Origin: Nocardioides astragali
GTDB lineage: Bacteria; Actinomycetota; Actinomycetes; Propionibacteriales; Nocardioidaceae
Reading direction: 5' to 3'
DNA length: 64,000 nucleotides
Assembly (NCBI RefSeq): GCF_024436375.1
Contig: NZ_JAFMZM010000004.1
Coordinates: forward strand, 558,001 to 622,000
The position numbers were made by a program, and so were the translations under genes. Below the pieces are notes generated by a model, which saw only the letters and a list, made by a program, of their open reading frames with translations, did no database searches and was not told the origin of the DNA. How positions within the stretch are numbered: position 1 is the stretch's first letter; every line of letters begins with the position of its first letter. Positions 29,120 to 38,366 of this stretch are shown here, piece by piece.

Positions 29120-30811
29120 ATGAGCGACGTCGATCCTGTCCTGCTGCTGGCCACGACCGACGCGGCTACGAGGACCGTGCTGGAGTCGGAGCTACGGCGG
29201 CGCTACGGAGGCGACTACGAGGTGGTCGTCTGCGCGGACTACGCCCACGCGCGAGCCGTGCTCGAGGGACTGAAGCGGTGGCAGCGGCAGGTCGCACTGG
29301 TGCTCGCCTGCTACGGCCCGGACGACCGCGAAGGCCTCGACTTCCTGCGCCGGGCCTATTCGCTGCATCCCTCCGCCAAGCGAGCCATCTGTGCCGTGTG
29401 GGGCGACTTCGCCAGCACGTCCGACGTGTTCGCCGCCATCGGGCAGGGGCACGCCGAGCTGGTGCTGCTGAGGCCCGAGCGCCGCCGCGACGAGGAGTTC
29501 CACGGGGCCGTCGTCGACGCCTTGGACGACTGGCACCTGGCCCAGGGCATCGGCTTCGAGGCCGTCCGGATCATCGGCGAGCAGCGCGACGAGCGGACCC
29601 ACTCGCTCCGTGACTCGTTCGGACGCAACCACATCCCGGTGGGCTTCCACCAGGTCGGTACGGCGTCAGCTGCCCGGCTGCTCGCGGGGCTCGGCCTGAC
29701 TGACCCGCAGCTGCCCGTCGTCCAGCTCGCCTTCACCTCACCGCCTACGACCCTGGAGGCGCCGAGCGACCTCGACATCGCGGACGCGTTCGGCCTGATG
29801 GCGCCGTTGACTCCCGACCGCGTGTACGACGTCGTGGTGGTCGGCGCGGGTCCCAGCGGACTGGCTGCGGCCGTCTACGCCTCTTCCGAGGGGTTGTCGA
29901 CGCTGGTCGTCGAGCAACAAGCGGTCGGCGGGCAGGCCGGCACGTCCTCGCTCATCCGCAACTACCCCGGCTTCTCGCGCGGGGTCAGCGGTGCTCACCT
30001 GGCCTTCCGGTCCTTCCAGCAGGCATGGGCGTTCGGGACCGAGTACAGCTTCATGAGGCCGGTCGAGTCGCTGGGGACCGAGGGTGGGCTCCGCACGGTC
30101 TCGATGGGCGACGGTAGCCGGGTGCGAGCCCGCAGCGTCGTGATCGCGACCGGGGTCGATTACCGCCGCCTCGACGTCCCGGAGCTCGAGTCGTTGGTCG
30201 GCCGAGGTGTCTACTACGGCGCTGCCGTTGCTGAGGCGCCGTCGATGGCCGGCGAGGATGTGTTCGTCGTGGGTGGCGGCAACTCGGCCGGGCAGGCCGC
30301 GCTCCACCTCGCCCGGTACGCCCGCCAGGTCACGCTGCTGGTCCGCGGGCCGTCGCTTGCCGCGAGCATGTCGGACTACCTCATCTCGCAGCTCGAGGCC
30401 ACCCGCAACGTCACCCTTCGCTACCGGACGGCCGTGGTCGGCGGCCGGAGCGACGACGACGGGTGCCTGGCGGGCCTGACCCTGGGCGACCCGCACGGGA
30501 CGACGACGGAGGAGGTCACCGCGGGCGGGCTGTTCGTGCTGATCGGGTCGATGCCGCGCACCTCGTGGCTCCCGGACGAGGTGGAGCGGGACCAGGCGGG
30601 CTTCGTGCGTACCGGGCGCGAGGTCACGACTGCCACGGACGGCACGATGCGACTGTCGTTGGAGACCAGCCTGTCGGGTGTCTTCGCGGTCGGCGACGTC
30701 CGCGCGGGGTCGATCAAGCGCGTCGCCACCGCGGTCGGTGACGGCGCCACGGTCATCGCGACGCTGCACGGCTACCTCGCTGCGCATCCGGCGCCCGCCA
30801 CGTCGTCATGA
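29120..30811 (+). CDS. Fused pseudo-receiver / glutaredoxin-like / thioredoxin-reductase-like flavoprotein
   Basis: 563 residues in three parts. Residues about 6-130 resemble a CheY receiver, but the phosphoacceptor strand reads LVLACYG without Asp and the conserved Lys is Arg (LLRPE). Residues about 150-215 resemble a glutaredoxin fold (ERTHSLRDSFGRNHIP, then LPVVQL) without Cys. Residues about 235-555 are the thioredoxin-reductase fold with FAD site VVVGAGPSGLAA, NAD(P) site VVGGGNSAGQAA and FAVGDVRAG. Where the redox CxxC should stand it reads AAVAEAPS. Its likely role is a flavin NAD(P)H oxidoreductase or sensor. A Shine-Dalgarno GGGAGG precedes the ATG. Confidence 0.85.
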   Translation: MSDVDPVLLLATTDAATRTVLESELRRRYGGDYEVVVCADYAHARAVLEGLKRWQRQVALVLACYGPDDREGLDFLRRAYSLHPSAKRAICAVWGDFASTSDVFAAIGQGHAELVLLRPERRRDEEFHGAVVDALDDWHLAQGIGFEAVRIIGEQRDERTHSLRDSFGRNHIPVGFHQVGTASAARLLAGLGLTDPQLPVVQLAFTSPPTTLEAPSDLDIADAFGLMAPLTPDRVYDVVVVGAGPSGLAAAVYASSEGLSTLVVEQQAVGGQAGTSSLIRNYPGFSRGVSGAHLAFRSFQQAWAFGTEYSFMRPVESLGTEGGLRTVSMGDGSRVRARSVVIATGVDYRRLDVPELESLVGRGVYYGAAVAEAPSMAGEDVFVVGGGNSAGQAALHLARYARQVTLLVRGPSLAASMSDYLISQLEATRNVTLRYRTAVVGGRSDDDGCLAGLTLGDPHGTTTEEVTAGGLFVLIGSMPRTSWLPDEVERDQAGFVRTGREVTTATDGTMRLSLETSLSGVFAVGDVRAGSIKRVATAVGDGATVIATLHGYLAAHPAPATSS

Positions 30812-31680
30812 GCGGTGACCACCTCGCGCGCAGGGACACCCCGGTGGCGGCTCCGATGCGCGTCATCCTGGTTGCGGCAGCCTTCCTGGTCTTCCTCGCG
30901 GGCCTCCAGCTCACCGTCTTCGCGACGCGCACCGACGAGTGGTTCTCGTGGACCATCGACGTCCCCATGACCGCGGTCTTCCTTGGTGCCGCTTACTGGT
31001 CCAGCGCGGTGCTGGAGGTCGCCGGCGCCCGGTCCGCGGGCTGGGGACGGGCCCGGCTGACCGTCTGGGCCGTGCTGGTCTTCACGGTGCTCACCCTCGT
31101 GGTCACGCTCGTCCACCTCGACAAGTTCCACCTCGGCGCCGAGCAGCCGACGAGTGCGCGACTGGTCGCCTGGGGATGGCTCGCGATCTACGCCGGGGTC
31201 CCGGTGGCGATGGTGGTGGCGCTGGTGCTGCAGGAGCGCAGTCGGGGGAGGGCTACCCCGGACGTCGTACGCCGGCCGCTGCCCGCCGGCCTCCGCATCC
31301 TCCTGGCGGTGCTCGCCGTGGTGCTGATCGGCGCCGGTGCGGCGCTGCTGGTCTCGCCCACGTGGGCCGCTGGGGCCTGGTCGTGGCCGCTGACCCCTCT
31401 GACGGCGCGGGCGGTCGGCGCCTGGCTCGTGGGGCTCGGCTGGGCCGCCGCGCACGCGTTCGTGCTCGACGACGCGCACCGGGTCCGGCCGCTGGGACTG
31501 ACCGGGACCGCCTTCGTCCTGCTGCAGTCGGTGGCCCTGCTCCGCCACGGCGATGCGCTCGACTGGTCGGGCTGGCGGGCTGCGGCGTACGTCGTCGGGC
31601 TGGCGTGGATCGGCGTCGTGGCCACCTGGATCCTGCTGCTCAGAGCAGCGGGCGCAGGGGTGCCAGGAAGCTCTCGGTGA
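30808..31680 (+). CDS. Polytopic membrane protein of unknown function
   Basis: 290 residues with about eight hydrophobic segments (first VILVAAAFLVFLAGLQLTVF, last VVGLAWIGVVATWILLL) joined by short loops. No enzyme motif is seen. The ATG overlaps the stop of the flavoprotein gene (ATGA), so the two are translationally coupled and may act together at the membrane; that is inference. Its last 41 bases overlap, tail to tail, the 3' end of the cardiolipin-synthase-like gene. Confidence 0.78.
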   Translation: MSGDHLARRDTPVAAPMRVILVAAAFLVFLAGLQLTVFATRTDEWFSWTIDVPMTAVFLGAAYWSSAVLEVAGARSAGWGRARLTVWAVLVFTVLTLVVTLVHLDKFHLGAEQPTSARLVAWGWLAIYAGVPVAMVVALVLQERSRGRATPDVVRRPLPAGLRILLAVLAVVLIGAGAALLVSPTWAAGAWSWPLTPLTARAVGAWLVGLGWAAAHAFVLDDAHRVRPLGLTGTAFVLLQSVALLRHGDALDWSGWRAAAYVVGLAWIGVVATWILLLRAAGAGVPGSSR

Positions 31681-32884
31681 ACTTGCGGTTGAGGTCGCGC
31701 GCCTCCCACTCGGCCAGCGTGAGCTCGAGGCAGTTGGTCTCGTCGGTGCGGAAGACGTCCTCCATCACCTCGGCGAAGGCCGGGTCGATGACCTCGAGGT
31801 TGATCTCGTAGTTGCCCTGGAGGCTGAGCCGGTCGATGTTGGCGGTGCCGACGGTCGCCCAGTTGCCGTCGATGGTCGCGGTCTTGGCGTGCACCATGGC
31901 GTCCTTGAAGCGCAGGATGCGGGCGCCCGACGCGAGCAGCTGGCCGTAGTAGCCACGCGAGATCCAGTCCGCCACGATGTGGTTGGACTTCAGCGGCAGC
32001 AGGATGCGTACGTCGACCCCGCGCTGTGCCGCCTCGGCGAGCGAGTCGACGAAGTCCTGGTCGGGCAGGAAGTAGGCGGTGGTGAGCCAGATGTTGCGGC
32101 TCGCCCGGTTGATCGCCTCGAGGTACATGCTGCGGATCGGGAAGTTCCACTGGCGCGGGATGTTGCGGTGGATCCGGATCTGCGGGTCCCAGTCCGACGC
32201 GGTCTCCAGCAGGAGCGGTCGCTCGCTGCGCGTCAGCCGCCGGCGACGGTTGAGGTTCCAGAAGTCGGCGAAGGCGCGCTTGACGTCCCAGACCCCGGGG
32301 CCGGTGATCCGCACGTGCGTGTCGCGCCACTCCGTGGCGTACGCCGAGCCGATGTTGTAGCCGCCGAGGAAGGCGACCTCCTCGTCGACGACCAGCAGCT
32401 TGCGGTGGTTGCGGCCGTAGCGGCGCAGGTCCCAGACCCGGAGCCCGGCGTTCCAGATCGGGTATCGCATCACCTTCAGGGACGGGGAGAACCGCTTGAA
32501 GGCGGGGGAGACGACCATGTTGGCGAAGCCGTCGTAGATGCAGTGGACGTCGACGCCCCGGTCGGCGGCGGCGGTGAGCGCGGTCTTGAACTTCCACCCG
32601 ATCTCGTCGCCCTTCCAGATGTAGGTCTCGAAGAGGATCTGCTTCCGAGCGCCGTCGATGGCCGCCAGCATGTCGTCGTACAGGTCGCGCCCGAAGGTGT
32701 ACGTCGTGATCTCGCCGGCACCGACCGGCACGGTCTGCGGGCCGGTCACCGGGAACGGCTTGGGCTTCTTGCCGCGGCGGCGGTAGGAGTCGACGAGCGA
32801 CAGCGCGATCGCGAGGCCGAGCTGGAGGCCGACGAGCCCGAGCAGGGTCCGCCGGACGGCGGTCAGCGTGCGAGCGACGGTCAC
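31640..32884 (-). CDS. Cardiolipin-synthase-like phospholipase D family protein
   Basis: 414 residues. An N-terminal membrane helix (about 12-30) precedes two PLD half-sites: His160-Lys162-Asp167 in RNHRKLLVVD and His332-Lys334-Asp339 in VHAKTATID, each followed by the Gly/Asn stretch of the family. Such membrane enzymes join phosphatidyl groups to make cardiolipin. GTG 32884 is chosen because TACATT ends 6 bases before it and the protein then starts with the membrane segment; longer frames add unstructured Arg-rich sequence. Confidence 0.88.
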   Translation of the reverse strand: MTVARTLTAVRRTLLGLVGLQLGLAIALSLVDSYRRRGKKPKPFPVTGPQTVPVGAGEITTYTFGRDLYDDMLAAIDGARKQILFETYIWKGDEIGWKFKTALTAAADRGVDVHCIYDGFANMVVSPAFKRFSPSLKVMRYPIWNAGLRVWDLRRYGRNHRKLLVVDEEVAFLGGYNIGSAYATEWRDTHVRITGPGVWDVKRAFADFWNLNRRRRLTRSERPLLLETASDWDPQIRIHRNIPRQWNFPIRSMYLEAINRASRNIWLTTAYFLPDQDFVDSLAEAAQRGVDVRILLPLKSNHIVADWISRGYYGQLLASGARILRFKDAMVHAKTATIDGNWATVGTANIDRLSLQGNYEINLEVIDPAFAEVMEDVFRTDETNCLELTLAEWEARDLNRKFTESFLAPLRPLL

Positions 32885-32890
32885 GGGGTC

Positions 32891-32896
32891 AATGTA
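32891..32896 (-). promoter_or_regulatory. -10 box (TACATT, minus strand)
   Basis: TACATT lies 6 bases before GTG 32884. Confidence 0.45.
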
Positions 32897-32949
32897 GCCA
32901 GCACCAGCCAGCGAGGTGTGGTCACTTCCTCCCGAAGCGCGGCGAGGAG

Positions 32950-33753
32950 TCAGGCCAGCCCGAGCGCGGCGTAGCGTGCGACGTCGCACGGCTGGTCCGC
33001 GAGGATGCGGAAGAGCGCGGCCCGCAGCATCGCCTGCCGGTGGAGGCCGGATCGCCAGTCGTCGAGCGTGTCGGCGGGAGCGCCGAACCACAGGCCGGCG
33101 TCCAGGACGCACACCGCCTCCGCCCACAACGGCGAGCGCCAGGCGGGGGAGAGGTCGATGACGAACGGGGTGCCTGCCGCATCCAGCAGCACGTTGCCGG
33201 CGAGGTCGGCGTGGACGAGCTGCTCCCGGCCGAGGGAGGTGTCGTCCAGCTCAGCAGCCAGCGCGGCGACCAGGTCGCGATGACCCGGTTCGGACCGGGT
33301 GCGCGCGGCGCGGACCGCAGCGTCGGCGTCGTACGCCTGCCGCTCGGCGACAGCCCACCGGTCCGTGCGTGCGTCGAGGCCGTCGGGTCGCACCGGAACG
33401 GCGCCGGCGAGGCGGGCGTGCAGGAGGTGGGCGGTGGCCCGCAGTGTCGGCAGGTCGTGGCACGGGGTCGTGCCCGGCTCGAACCGGGTCGCGGCCCAGC
33501 CGTCGACGACCAGCCTGCCGTCGCGAGCCGGGACAGGCAGGGCGAGCCGGACGGAACGCGGCGCCTCCTCGTCGAGCCGGACCGCGAGCCGGGCCTGGAC
33601 GGGGGCCAGCCAGCCGAGCTGCGTCGCGTCGCGACCGGGGGAGAGCACGAGGTCGCCGGCGCGCCAGCTGGTGCCCTGACCGCCCTCGAGCGGCTCGAGC
33701 AGCCCGTCGGCGGCGAACAGGTCCAGGACGTGGTCCGGCGGGCCATGGGTCAT
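32950..33753 (-). CDS. Phosphotransferase-fold protein (possibly TIGR02569-like)
   Basis: 267 residues. The C-terminal half has a kinase-like catalytic loop VHADLAGNVLL (His, Asp and Asn of HxDxxxxN kept) followed by FVIDLSPAWRSP with the metal-binding Asp, then a helical lobe. The N-terminal part lacks a clear Gly-rich ATP loop. It resembles a conserved actinobacterial family of unknown substrate; the TIGR02569 name is from recall. ATG 33753 overlaps the stop of the META lipoprotein gene (ATGA), indicating coupled translation. Confidence 0.75.
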   Translation of the reverse strand: MTHGPPDHVLDLFAADGLLEPLEGGQGTSWRAGDLVLSPGRDATQLGWLAPVQARLAVRLDEEAPRSVRLALPVPARDGRLVVDGWAATRFEPGTTPCHDLPTLRATAHLLHARLAGAVPVRPDGLDARTDRWAVAERQAYDADAAVRAARTRSEPGHRDLVAALAAELDDTSLGREQLVHADLAGNVLLDAAGTPFVIDLSPAWRSPLWAEAVCVLDAGLWFGAPADTLDDWRSGLHRQAMLRAALFRILADQPCDVARYAALGLA

Positions 33754-34577
33754 CGGCGGTAGACGACCTCGGCCGGACCGTTGCCGTGGGCGTAGCGGAG
33801 GACCAGCTCCGTACGTCCGGCACGCTCGCGCACCTCGAGCACGGGCTCGGACAGGGCGTTGCCGACGGCCATCTCCTGGTCCATCAGCCGATCGGGGCAC
33901 TCGCCGTGCCACTCCGCGCGAGCGACGTGTGGTGCACCGCGCCACTCCAGCCAGCGTCCCTCCAGCACCCGGCAGCCGGTGCTCGCGGAGATCCGTCCAC
34001 CGGTATCGCCGCCCTGCCCGAGGCGGACGAAGGGTCGCCGTCCGCGCTCCCACGTCGGCCGGTGGACGACACCCGCGTCGTCGGTCCACGCGGCGAGGAC
34101 CCACCGCCGGTCGACCACGTCCGCGCGCGGCCACGGCTCCTGGAGGCGGAGCTCGAGGTGGTCGTCCGCCCCGGTCATGGTGAGCGTGTCCCCGTCCCGG
34201 GTGACCGTGTCGACCTCGGTCAGCGCGGAGAGGTACGCCGACTCGAGCGCCTCCGGCTCCTGGCCGCAGCCCATCAGGGTCCGTTCGATGCCCGAGCCGG
34301 GAACCTCGAACGAGTCGCCGTCGAGCTCGTAGTCGGCGCCGTAGTCGTTGCACGGCGCTTTGCCGCCCATGCCGTCGTCGTCGAAGGTCAGCGTGACGTG
34401 CGTGTCGGGCGTCACCACCAGCGGACCGTCGGCCGTCCGTCCGGACACGAGCAGCCACGTGCCGGCCAGGGCGGAGTCCGGGTCGCCGCTGTCCGGCTCG
34501 CCGATGCCGGCCGAGCACCCGGTCCCAGCCAAGGCGATCGCCAGCGCCACCACGCCGAGCCCCCGTCGTGCTCCCAT
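33750..34577 (-). CDS. META-domain lipoprotein
   Basis: 275 residues. The signal peptide with lipobox (LAGTGC, Cys near 20) predicts lipid anchoring outside the membrane. A META/HslJ-like domain follows (GTWLLVSG, VTLTFDDDGMGG, CNDYGADYEL, RTLMGCG). A second, similar beta-rich half contains DRRWVLAAWTDD and CRVLEGRW. META domains occur in heat- or stress-related envelope proteins. ATG 34577 is preferred because it gives a clean signal peptide and a CAGACT box lies 6 bases upstream. It is divergent from uvrB. Confidence 0.82.
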   Translation of the reverse strand: MGARRGLGVVALAIALAGTGCSAGIGEPDSGDPDSALAGTWLLVSGRTADGPLVVTPDTHVTLTFDDDGMGGKAPCNDYGADYELDGDSFEVPGSGIERTLMGCGQEPEALESAYLSALTEVDTVTRDGDTLTMTGADDHLELRLQEPWPRADVVDRRWVLAAWTDDAGVVHRPTWERGRRPFVRLGQGGDTGGRISASTGCRVLEGRWLEWRGAPHVARAEWHGECPDRLMDQEMAVGNALSEPVLEVRERAGRTELVLRYAHGNGPAEVVYRR

Positions 34578-34660
34578 GGAGGAAGTCTGGCGGCCGCGGG
34601 TCACGAGGGGGTCACGGCTCGCTCACGAGCAGCTCGGGTGGCGCTGTCGGTGGCCCCGTC

Positions 34661-34666
34661 TAGGCT
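34661..34666 (+). promoter_or_regulatory. -10 box (TAGGCT) of uvrB
   Basis: TAGGCT lies 6 bases before the uvrB ATG. No LexA-box-like GAACnnnnGTTC is present in the gap to the divergent gene. Confidence 0.5.
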
Positions 34667-34672
34667 CGACGC

Positions 34673-36802
34673 ATGCGTCCGATCACCGATCTCCAGCGCC
34701 GGGTGGCGCCGTTCAAGGTCGTCTCCGACTACCAGCCGTCCGGTGACCAGCCGGCGGCGATCGAGGAGATCGTCGAGCGGATCAAGGGCGGCGAGAAGGA
34801 CATCGTGCTGCTCGGCGCGACCGGCACGGGCAAGACGGCGACGATCGCGTGGGTGGCCGAGCAGCTCCAGCGTCCCGTCCTGGTGCTCCAGCCCAACAAG
34901 ACCCTGGCCGCGCAGTTCGCCAACGAGCTGCGCCAGCTGTTCCCGGACAACGCCGTCGAATACTTCGTCTCCTACTACGACTACTACCAGCCCGAGGCCT
35001 ACGTCCCCCAGACCGACACCTACATCGAGAAGGACTCCTCGATCAACGAGGAGGTCGAGAGGCTGCGCCACAGCGCCACCAACAGCCTGCTCACCCGCCG
35101 CGACACGATCGTGGTCTCGACGGTGTCCTGCATCTACGGCCTCGGCACCCCGCAGGAGTACGTCGACCGGATGCTGCGGCTCAAGGTCGGCGAGGAGCAC
35201 GACCGCGACTCGGTGCTGCGTCGGCTGGTGGAGATCCAGTACACCCGCAACGACATGTCGTTCACCCGCGGCACGTTCCGGGTCCGCGGCGACACGCTGG
35301 AGATCTTCCCCGTCTACGAGGAGCTCGCCGTCCGGATCGAGTTCTTCGGCGACGAGATCGAGCGCCTGATGACGCTGCACCCGATCACGGGTGAGGTCAT
35401 CTCCGAGGACCACGAGCTCCACGTCTTCCCCGCCACCCACTACGTCGCCGGCCCCGAGCGGATGGAGCGGGCCATCAGGGGCATCGAGCTCGAGCTGGAC
35501 GACCAGCTCGCCGCCTTCGAGAAGCAGGGCAAGCTGCTCGAGGCCCAGCGCCTGCGGATGCGCACGACGTACGACGTCGAGATGATGCGGCAGGTCGGCT
35601 CCTGCTCCGGCATCGAGAACTACTCGATGCACATGGACGGCCGCACGCGCGGGAGCGCGCCCAACACCCTGCTCGACTACTTCCCCGAGGACTTCGTCCT
35701 CGTCGTCGACGAGTCGCACGTCGCCGTGCCGCAGATCGGCGGGATGTACGAAGGCGACATGTCGCGCAAGCGCAACCTGGTCGACCACGGCTTCCGGCTG
35801 CCGAGCGCGATGGACAACCGCCCCCTCAAGTTCGAGGAGTTCCTCGACCGGATCGGCCAGACCATCTACCTCTCGGCCACCCCGGGCAACTACGAGCTCG
35901 ACAAGGCCGGCGGCATCGAGGGCACGGTCCAGCAGATCATCCGACCCACCGGCCTCATCGACCCCGAGGTGGTGGTCAAGCCCACCAAGGGCCAGATCGA
36001 CGACCTGATCCACGAGATCCGCGATCGCTCCCAGAAGGGCGAGCGGGTGCTGGTCACGACGCTGACCAAGAAGATGTCCGAGGACCTCACCGACTACCTC
36101 CTCGACGCCGGCATCCGCACCCGCTACCTCCACTCCGAGGTCGACACCCTCAAGCGGATCGAGCTGCTGCGCGACCTGAGGCTCGGCGAGTACGACGTCC
36201 TCGTCGGCATCAACCTCCTCCGGGAGGGCCTCGACCTGCCCGAGGTGTCGCTGGTCGCCATCCTCGACGCCGACAAGGAGGGCTTCCTGCGCTCCGACAA
36301 GTCGCTGATCCAGACCATCGGCCGCGCGGCGCGCAACGTGTCCGGGCAGGTCCACATGTACGCCGACAAGATCACGCCGTCCATGGAGGCGGCCATCGGT
36401 GAGACCAACCGTCGCCGGGCGATCCAGGTCGCCTACAACACCGAGCGCGGCCTCGACCCGCAGCCGCTGCGCAAGAAGATCGCCGACATCACCGAGATGC
36501 TCGCCCGCGAGGACGAGACCACCCAGGAGCTGCTCAAGACCTGGGCCGACGTCGGCCAGAAGGGTCGCGCCGGTGGGGTGAAGGCCGGCAAGTCGCCGAC
36601 CCCGGCCCTCTCCCGGATCCACGCCGAGGCGCCGGACACGGCCGGCATCCCGAGCAGCGACCTGGCCGAGCTGATCCAGGAGCTGACCAACCAGATGAAG
36701 GCGGCCGCCGGCGACCTGCAGTTCGAGGTCGCGGCCCGGCTCCGCGACGAGATCTCCGACCTCAAGAAGGAGCTGCGCCAGATGATGGAAGCGACGAAGT
36801 GA
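34673..36802 (+). CDS. uvrB: Excinuclease ABC subunit B
   Basis: DNA-damage-verifying helicase-like subunit of nucleotide excision repair. 709 residues, full length. Walker A is [15 protein letters not shown] (near residue 45). The beta-hairpin region includes [17 protein letters not shown]. The helicase motifs [14 protein letters not shown] and QTIGRAARN follow. A C-terminal UVR motif ([18 protein letters not shown]), which contacts UvrC, ends the protein. It appears leaderless, with -10 TAGGCT 6 bases upstream. Confidence 0.98.
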   Translation: MRPITDLQRRVAPFKVVSDYQPSGDQPAAIEEIVERIKGGEKDIVLLGATGTGKTATIAWVAEQLQRPVLVLQPNKTLAAQFANELRQLFPDNAVEYFVSYYDYYQPEAYVPQTDTYIEKDSSINEEVERLRHSATNSLLTRRDTIVVSTVSCIYGLGTPQEYVDRMLRLKVGEEHDRDSVLRRLVEIQYTRNDMSFTRGTFRVRGDTLEIFPVYEELAVRIEFFGDEIERLMTLHPITGEVISEDHELHVFPATHYVAGPERMERAIRGIELELDDQLAAFEKQGKLLEAQRLRMRTTYDVEMMRQVGSCSGIENYSMHMDGRTRGSAPNTLLDYFPEDFVLVVDESHVAVPQIGGMYEGDMSRKRNLVDHGFRLPSAMDNRPLKFEEFLDRIGQTIYLSATPGNYELDKAGGIEGTVQQIIRPTGLIDPEVVVKPTKGQIDDLIHEIRDRSQKGERVLVTTLTKKMSEDLTDYLLDAGIRTRYLHSEVDTLKRIELLRDLRLGEYDVLVGINLLREGLDLPEVSLVAILDADKEGFLRSDKSLIQTIGRAARNVSGQVHMYADKITPSMEAAIGETNRRRAIQVAYNTERGLDPQPLRKKIADITEMLAREDETTQELLKTWADVGQKGRAGGVKAGKSPTPALSRIHAEAPDTAGIPSSDLAELIQELTNQMKAAAGDLQFEVAARLRDEISDLKKELRQMMEATK

Positions 36803-36811
36803 GGAACGAGC

Positions 36812-37336
36812 TCAGCCCTCGTCCTCGCGCTTCCTGAGCTCCTTGCGCTCCTTCTTCTCCAGGCGGCGCGTCTCCTCCTCGATGATCTCGTCCTTCTGCC
36901 AGGCCACCCGGCCCGCGTTGAGCCCGGTGCCCAGCATCACGAAGAGCGGCCACGGGAAGCCGACGGCGAACCCGCCGTCGTCGAAGCTGGTCGCGACCCA
37001 GATCACCCAGCAGATCAATGAGGCCGACAAGAAGCCCCAGACCGCCTGGCGGCGGGCCTGGACGTAGGCCCGTTCCGCTGCCTCCGGGATGCTGGAGCGC
37101 GGCGCCCGGGCGACCGGGAGGTCCGCGACGAGCGGCAGGAGGTCACCCAGGGTGCGGCTCGCGAGCGCGGCGTCGGAGCGCTCGCCGTACTCGGCGTGCG
37201 TGAGCCGCCCTTCCGCGAACGCGTCGGCGAGCACGCTCTCGATCACCCCACGGTCCCGGTCCGATGCGCGCATCGTCGCGTTGGCGGGGATCCGCGGGTC
37301 GTGGTCGAACTGGCTCCACACCTCGATGCCTGGCAC
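36812..37336 (-). CDS. DUF1707 protein with 2TM domain
   Basis: 174 residues. The DUF1707 part (about 24-75: MRASDRDRGVIESVLADAFAEGRLTHAEYGERSDAAL) is typical of actinobacteria and is often joined to membrane modules. Two transmembrane helices (about 103-123 and 129-147) and a highly charged C-terminal tail (EEETRRLEKKERKELRKRED) follow. GTG 37336 is chosen because TACGAT ends 6 bases upstream; an ATG at the DUF1707 start is an alternative. Function unknown. It is convergent with uvrB and divergent from the hemerythrin gene. Confidence 0.82.
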   Translation of the reverse strand: MPGIEVWSQFDHDPRIPANATMRASDRDRGVIESVLADAFAEGRLTHAEYGERSDAALASRTLGDLLPLVADLPVARAPRSSIPEAAERAYVQARRQAVWGFLSASLICWVIWVATSFDDGGFAVGFPWPLFVMLGTGLNAGRVAWQKDEIIEEETRRLEKKERKELRKREDEG

Positions 37337-37342
37337 TTCGCC

Positions 37343-37348
37343 ATCGTA
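37343..37348 (-). promoter_or_regulatory. -10 box (TACGAT, minus strand)
   Basis: TACGAT lies 6 bases before GTG 37336. Confidence 0.45.
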
Positions 37349-37402
37349 GGCGGGGCCCACCCCAGGGGAGGTAGGCGCTGGCCGGTCCGGGCCCGTGCTC
37401 GC

Positions 37403-37408
37403 TAGGTT
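37403..37408 (+). promoter_or_regulatory. -10 box (TAGGTT)
   Basis: TAGGTT lies 7 bases before ATG 37416 and decides that start over an upstream in-frame start at 37395 that overlaps the box. Confidence 0.5.
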
Positions 37409-37415
37409 CGCTCGC

Positions 37416-37979
37416 ATGAGCACTCCCATCGACCTGGGTCGCCCGGTCTCCGGCGACGTCATCGACCTGATCCTCGAGGACCACCGCCGCTTCGAAGGGC
37501 TGCTGCGCGACCTGCGCGACAGCACCTCGGACCGCGACGCGGTGCGCCGGGCCCTCGCCGCGCTGCACGTGGCGCACGCCGAGGCCGAGGAGAAGCACGT
37601 CTACCCCCAGCTCCGCCGCAAGGACGCGATCAGCGAGCACGAGGCCGAGCACGGCGAGGAGGAGCACGCCGAGGGCCACGAGGCCATGCTGGCGGTGCTG
37701 GAGCTCAAGGGCACCGACACGCAGGCCTTCGACGACGCCGTCGAGGAGCTGGCGAAGGTCCTCAACCACCACCTGACCGAGGAGGAGCTCACCATCCTCA
37801 ACCCCGCGCGGGAGGAGGTGCGCGAGAAGGTCCGCGCTGACCTCGGTGAGGCGTTCGCCACGGAGCGCAACGCCCAGCTCGACGCCGACTGCGGCAACAT
37901 CGACAACGTACGTCGCATCGTGGAGGCTGCCGAACGTGAGGGTCTCCTTGACGACGAGGGGGAGGACTCCGAGGGCTGA
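37416..37979 (+). CDS. Hemerythrin-like HHE domain protein
   Basis: 187 residues, mainly helical. Potential di-iron ligands are spaced along the helices: His in ILEDHRRFEGLL, His/Glu in HVAHAEAEEKHVYP, His in HEAEHGEEEHAEGHEAM, and HHLTEEELTI. The protein probably binds oxygen, NO or iron in the cytosol; the exact role is not known. A loop unusually rich in His/Glu (residues about 75-90) might bind extra metal. The downstream YjbR-like gene begins 23 bases later. Confidence 0.85.
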   Translation: MSTPIDLGRPVSGDVIDLILEDHRRFEGLLRDLRDSTSDRDAVRRALAALHVAHAEAEEKHVYPQLRRKDAISEHEAEHGEEEHAEGHEAMLAVLELKGTDTQAFDDAVEELAKVLNHHLTEEELTILNPAREEVREKVRADLGEAFATERNAQLDADCGNIDNVRRIVEAAEREGLLDDEGEDSEG

Positions 37980-38002
37980 GGCGGGAGGAAGGTGACGGCC
38001 GG

Positions 38003-38362
38003 GTGGACGTGACGCAGATGCAGGCCTTGTGCGCCGAGCTCCCCGGCGCCTGGCCCGACAACCCCTGGGACCACGACTACCCGGTCTTCAAGGTCGGCCC
38101 GAGGGAGCGCGGCAAGATCTTCGCGTTCCTCGGCGCGACGGGCGTCGGCGTGAAGGCCGGCGCGACCCGCGACGTCGCCGACGAGTGGCTGCACCGCTAT
38201 CCCCATGACGCCACCGTGATGGCCTACATCGGCCGATCCGGTTGGAACGACCTCGCCTTCGGGGGAGCGATCCCCGACGAGGAGCTGGTGGAGGCGGTCG
38301 AGGAGTCCTACCGGCTGGTGGTCTCCAAGCTGCCGAAGAAGGACCGCCCGGAAGGACGCTGA
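38003..38362 (+). CDS. MmcQ/YjbR family protein
   Basis: 119 residues. ALCAELPGAWPDNPWDHDYPVFKVG, FAFLGATGVGVKAG and WNDLAFGGAIPDEELVEAVEESYRLV follow the MmcQ/YjbR pattern, a CyaY-like DNA-binding-type fold of unclear biology. The GTG at 38003 has a GGAGG/GGAAGG region about 10 bases upstream. It may be co-transcribed with the hemerythrin gene. It ends 4 bases before the convergent channel-like gene. Confidence 0.82.
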   Translation: MDVTQMQALCAELPGAWPDNPWDHDYPVFKVGPRERGKIFAFLGATGVGVKAGATRDVADEWLHRYPHDATVMAYIGRSGWNDLAFGGAIPDEELVEAVEESYRLVVSKLPKKDRPEGR

Positions 38363-38366
38363 GCTC

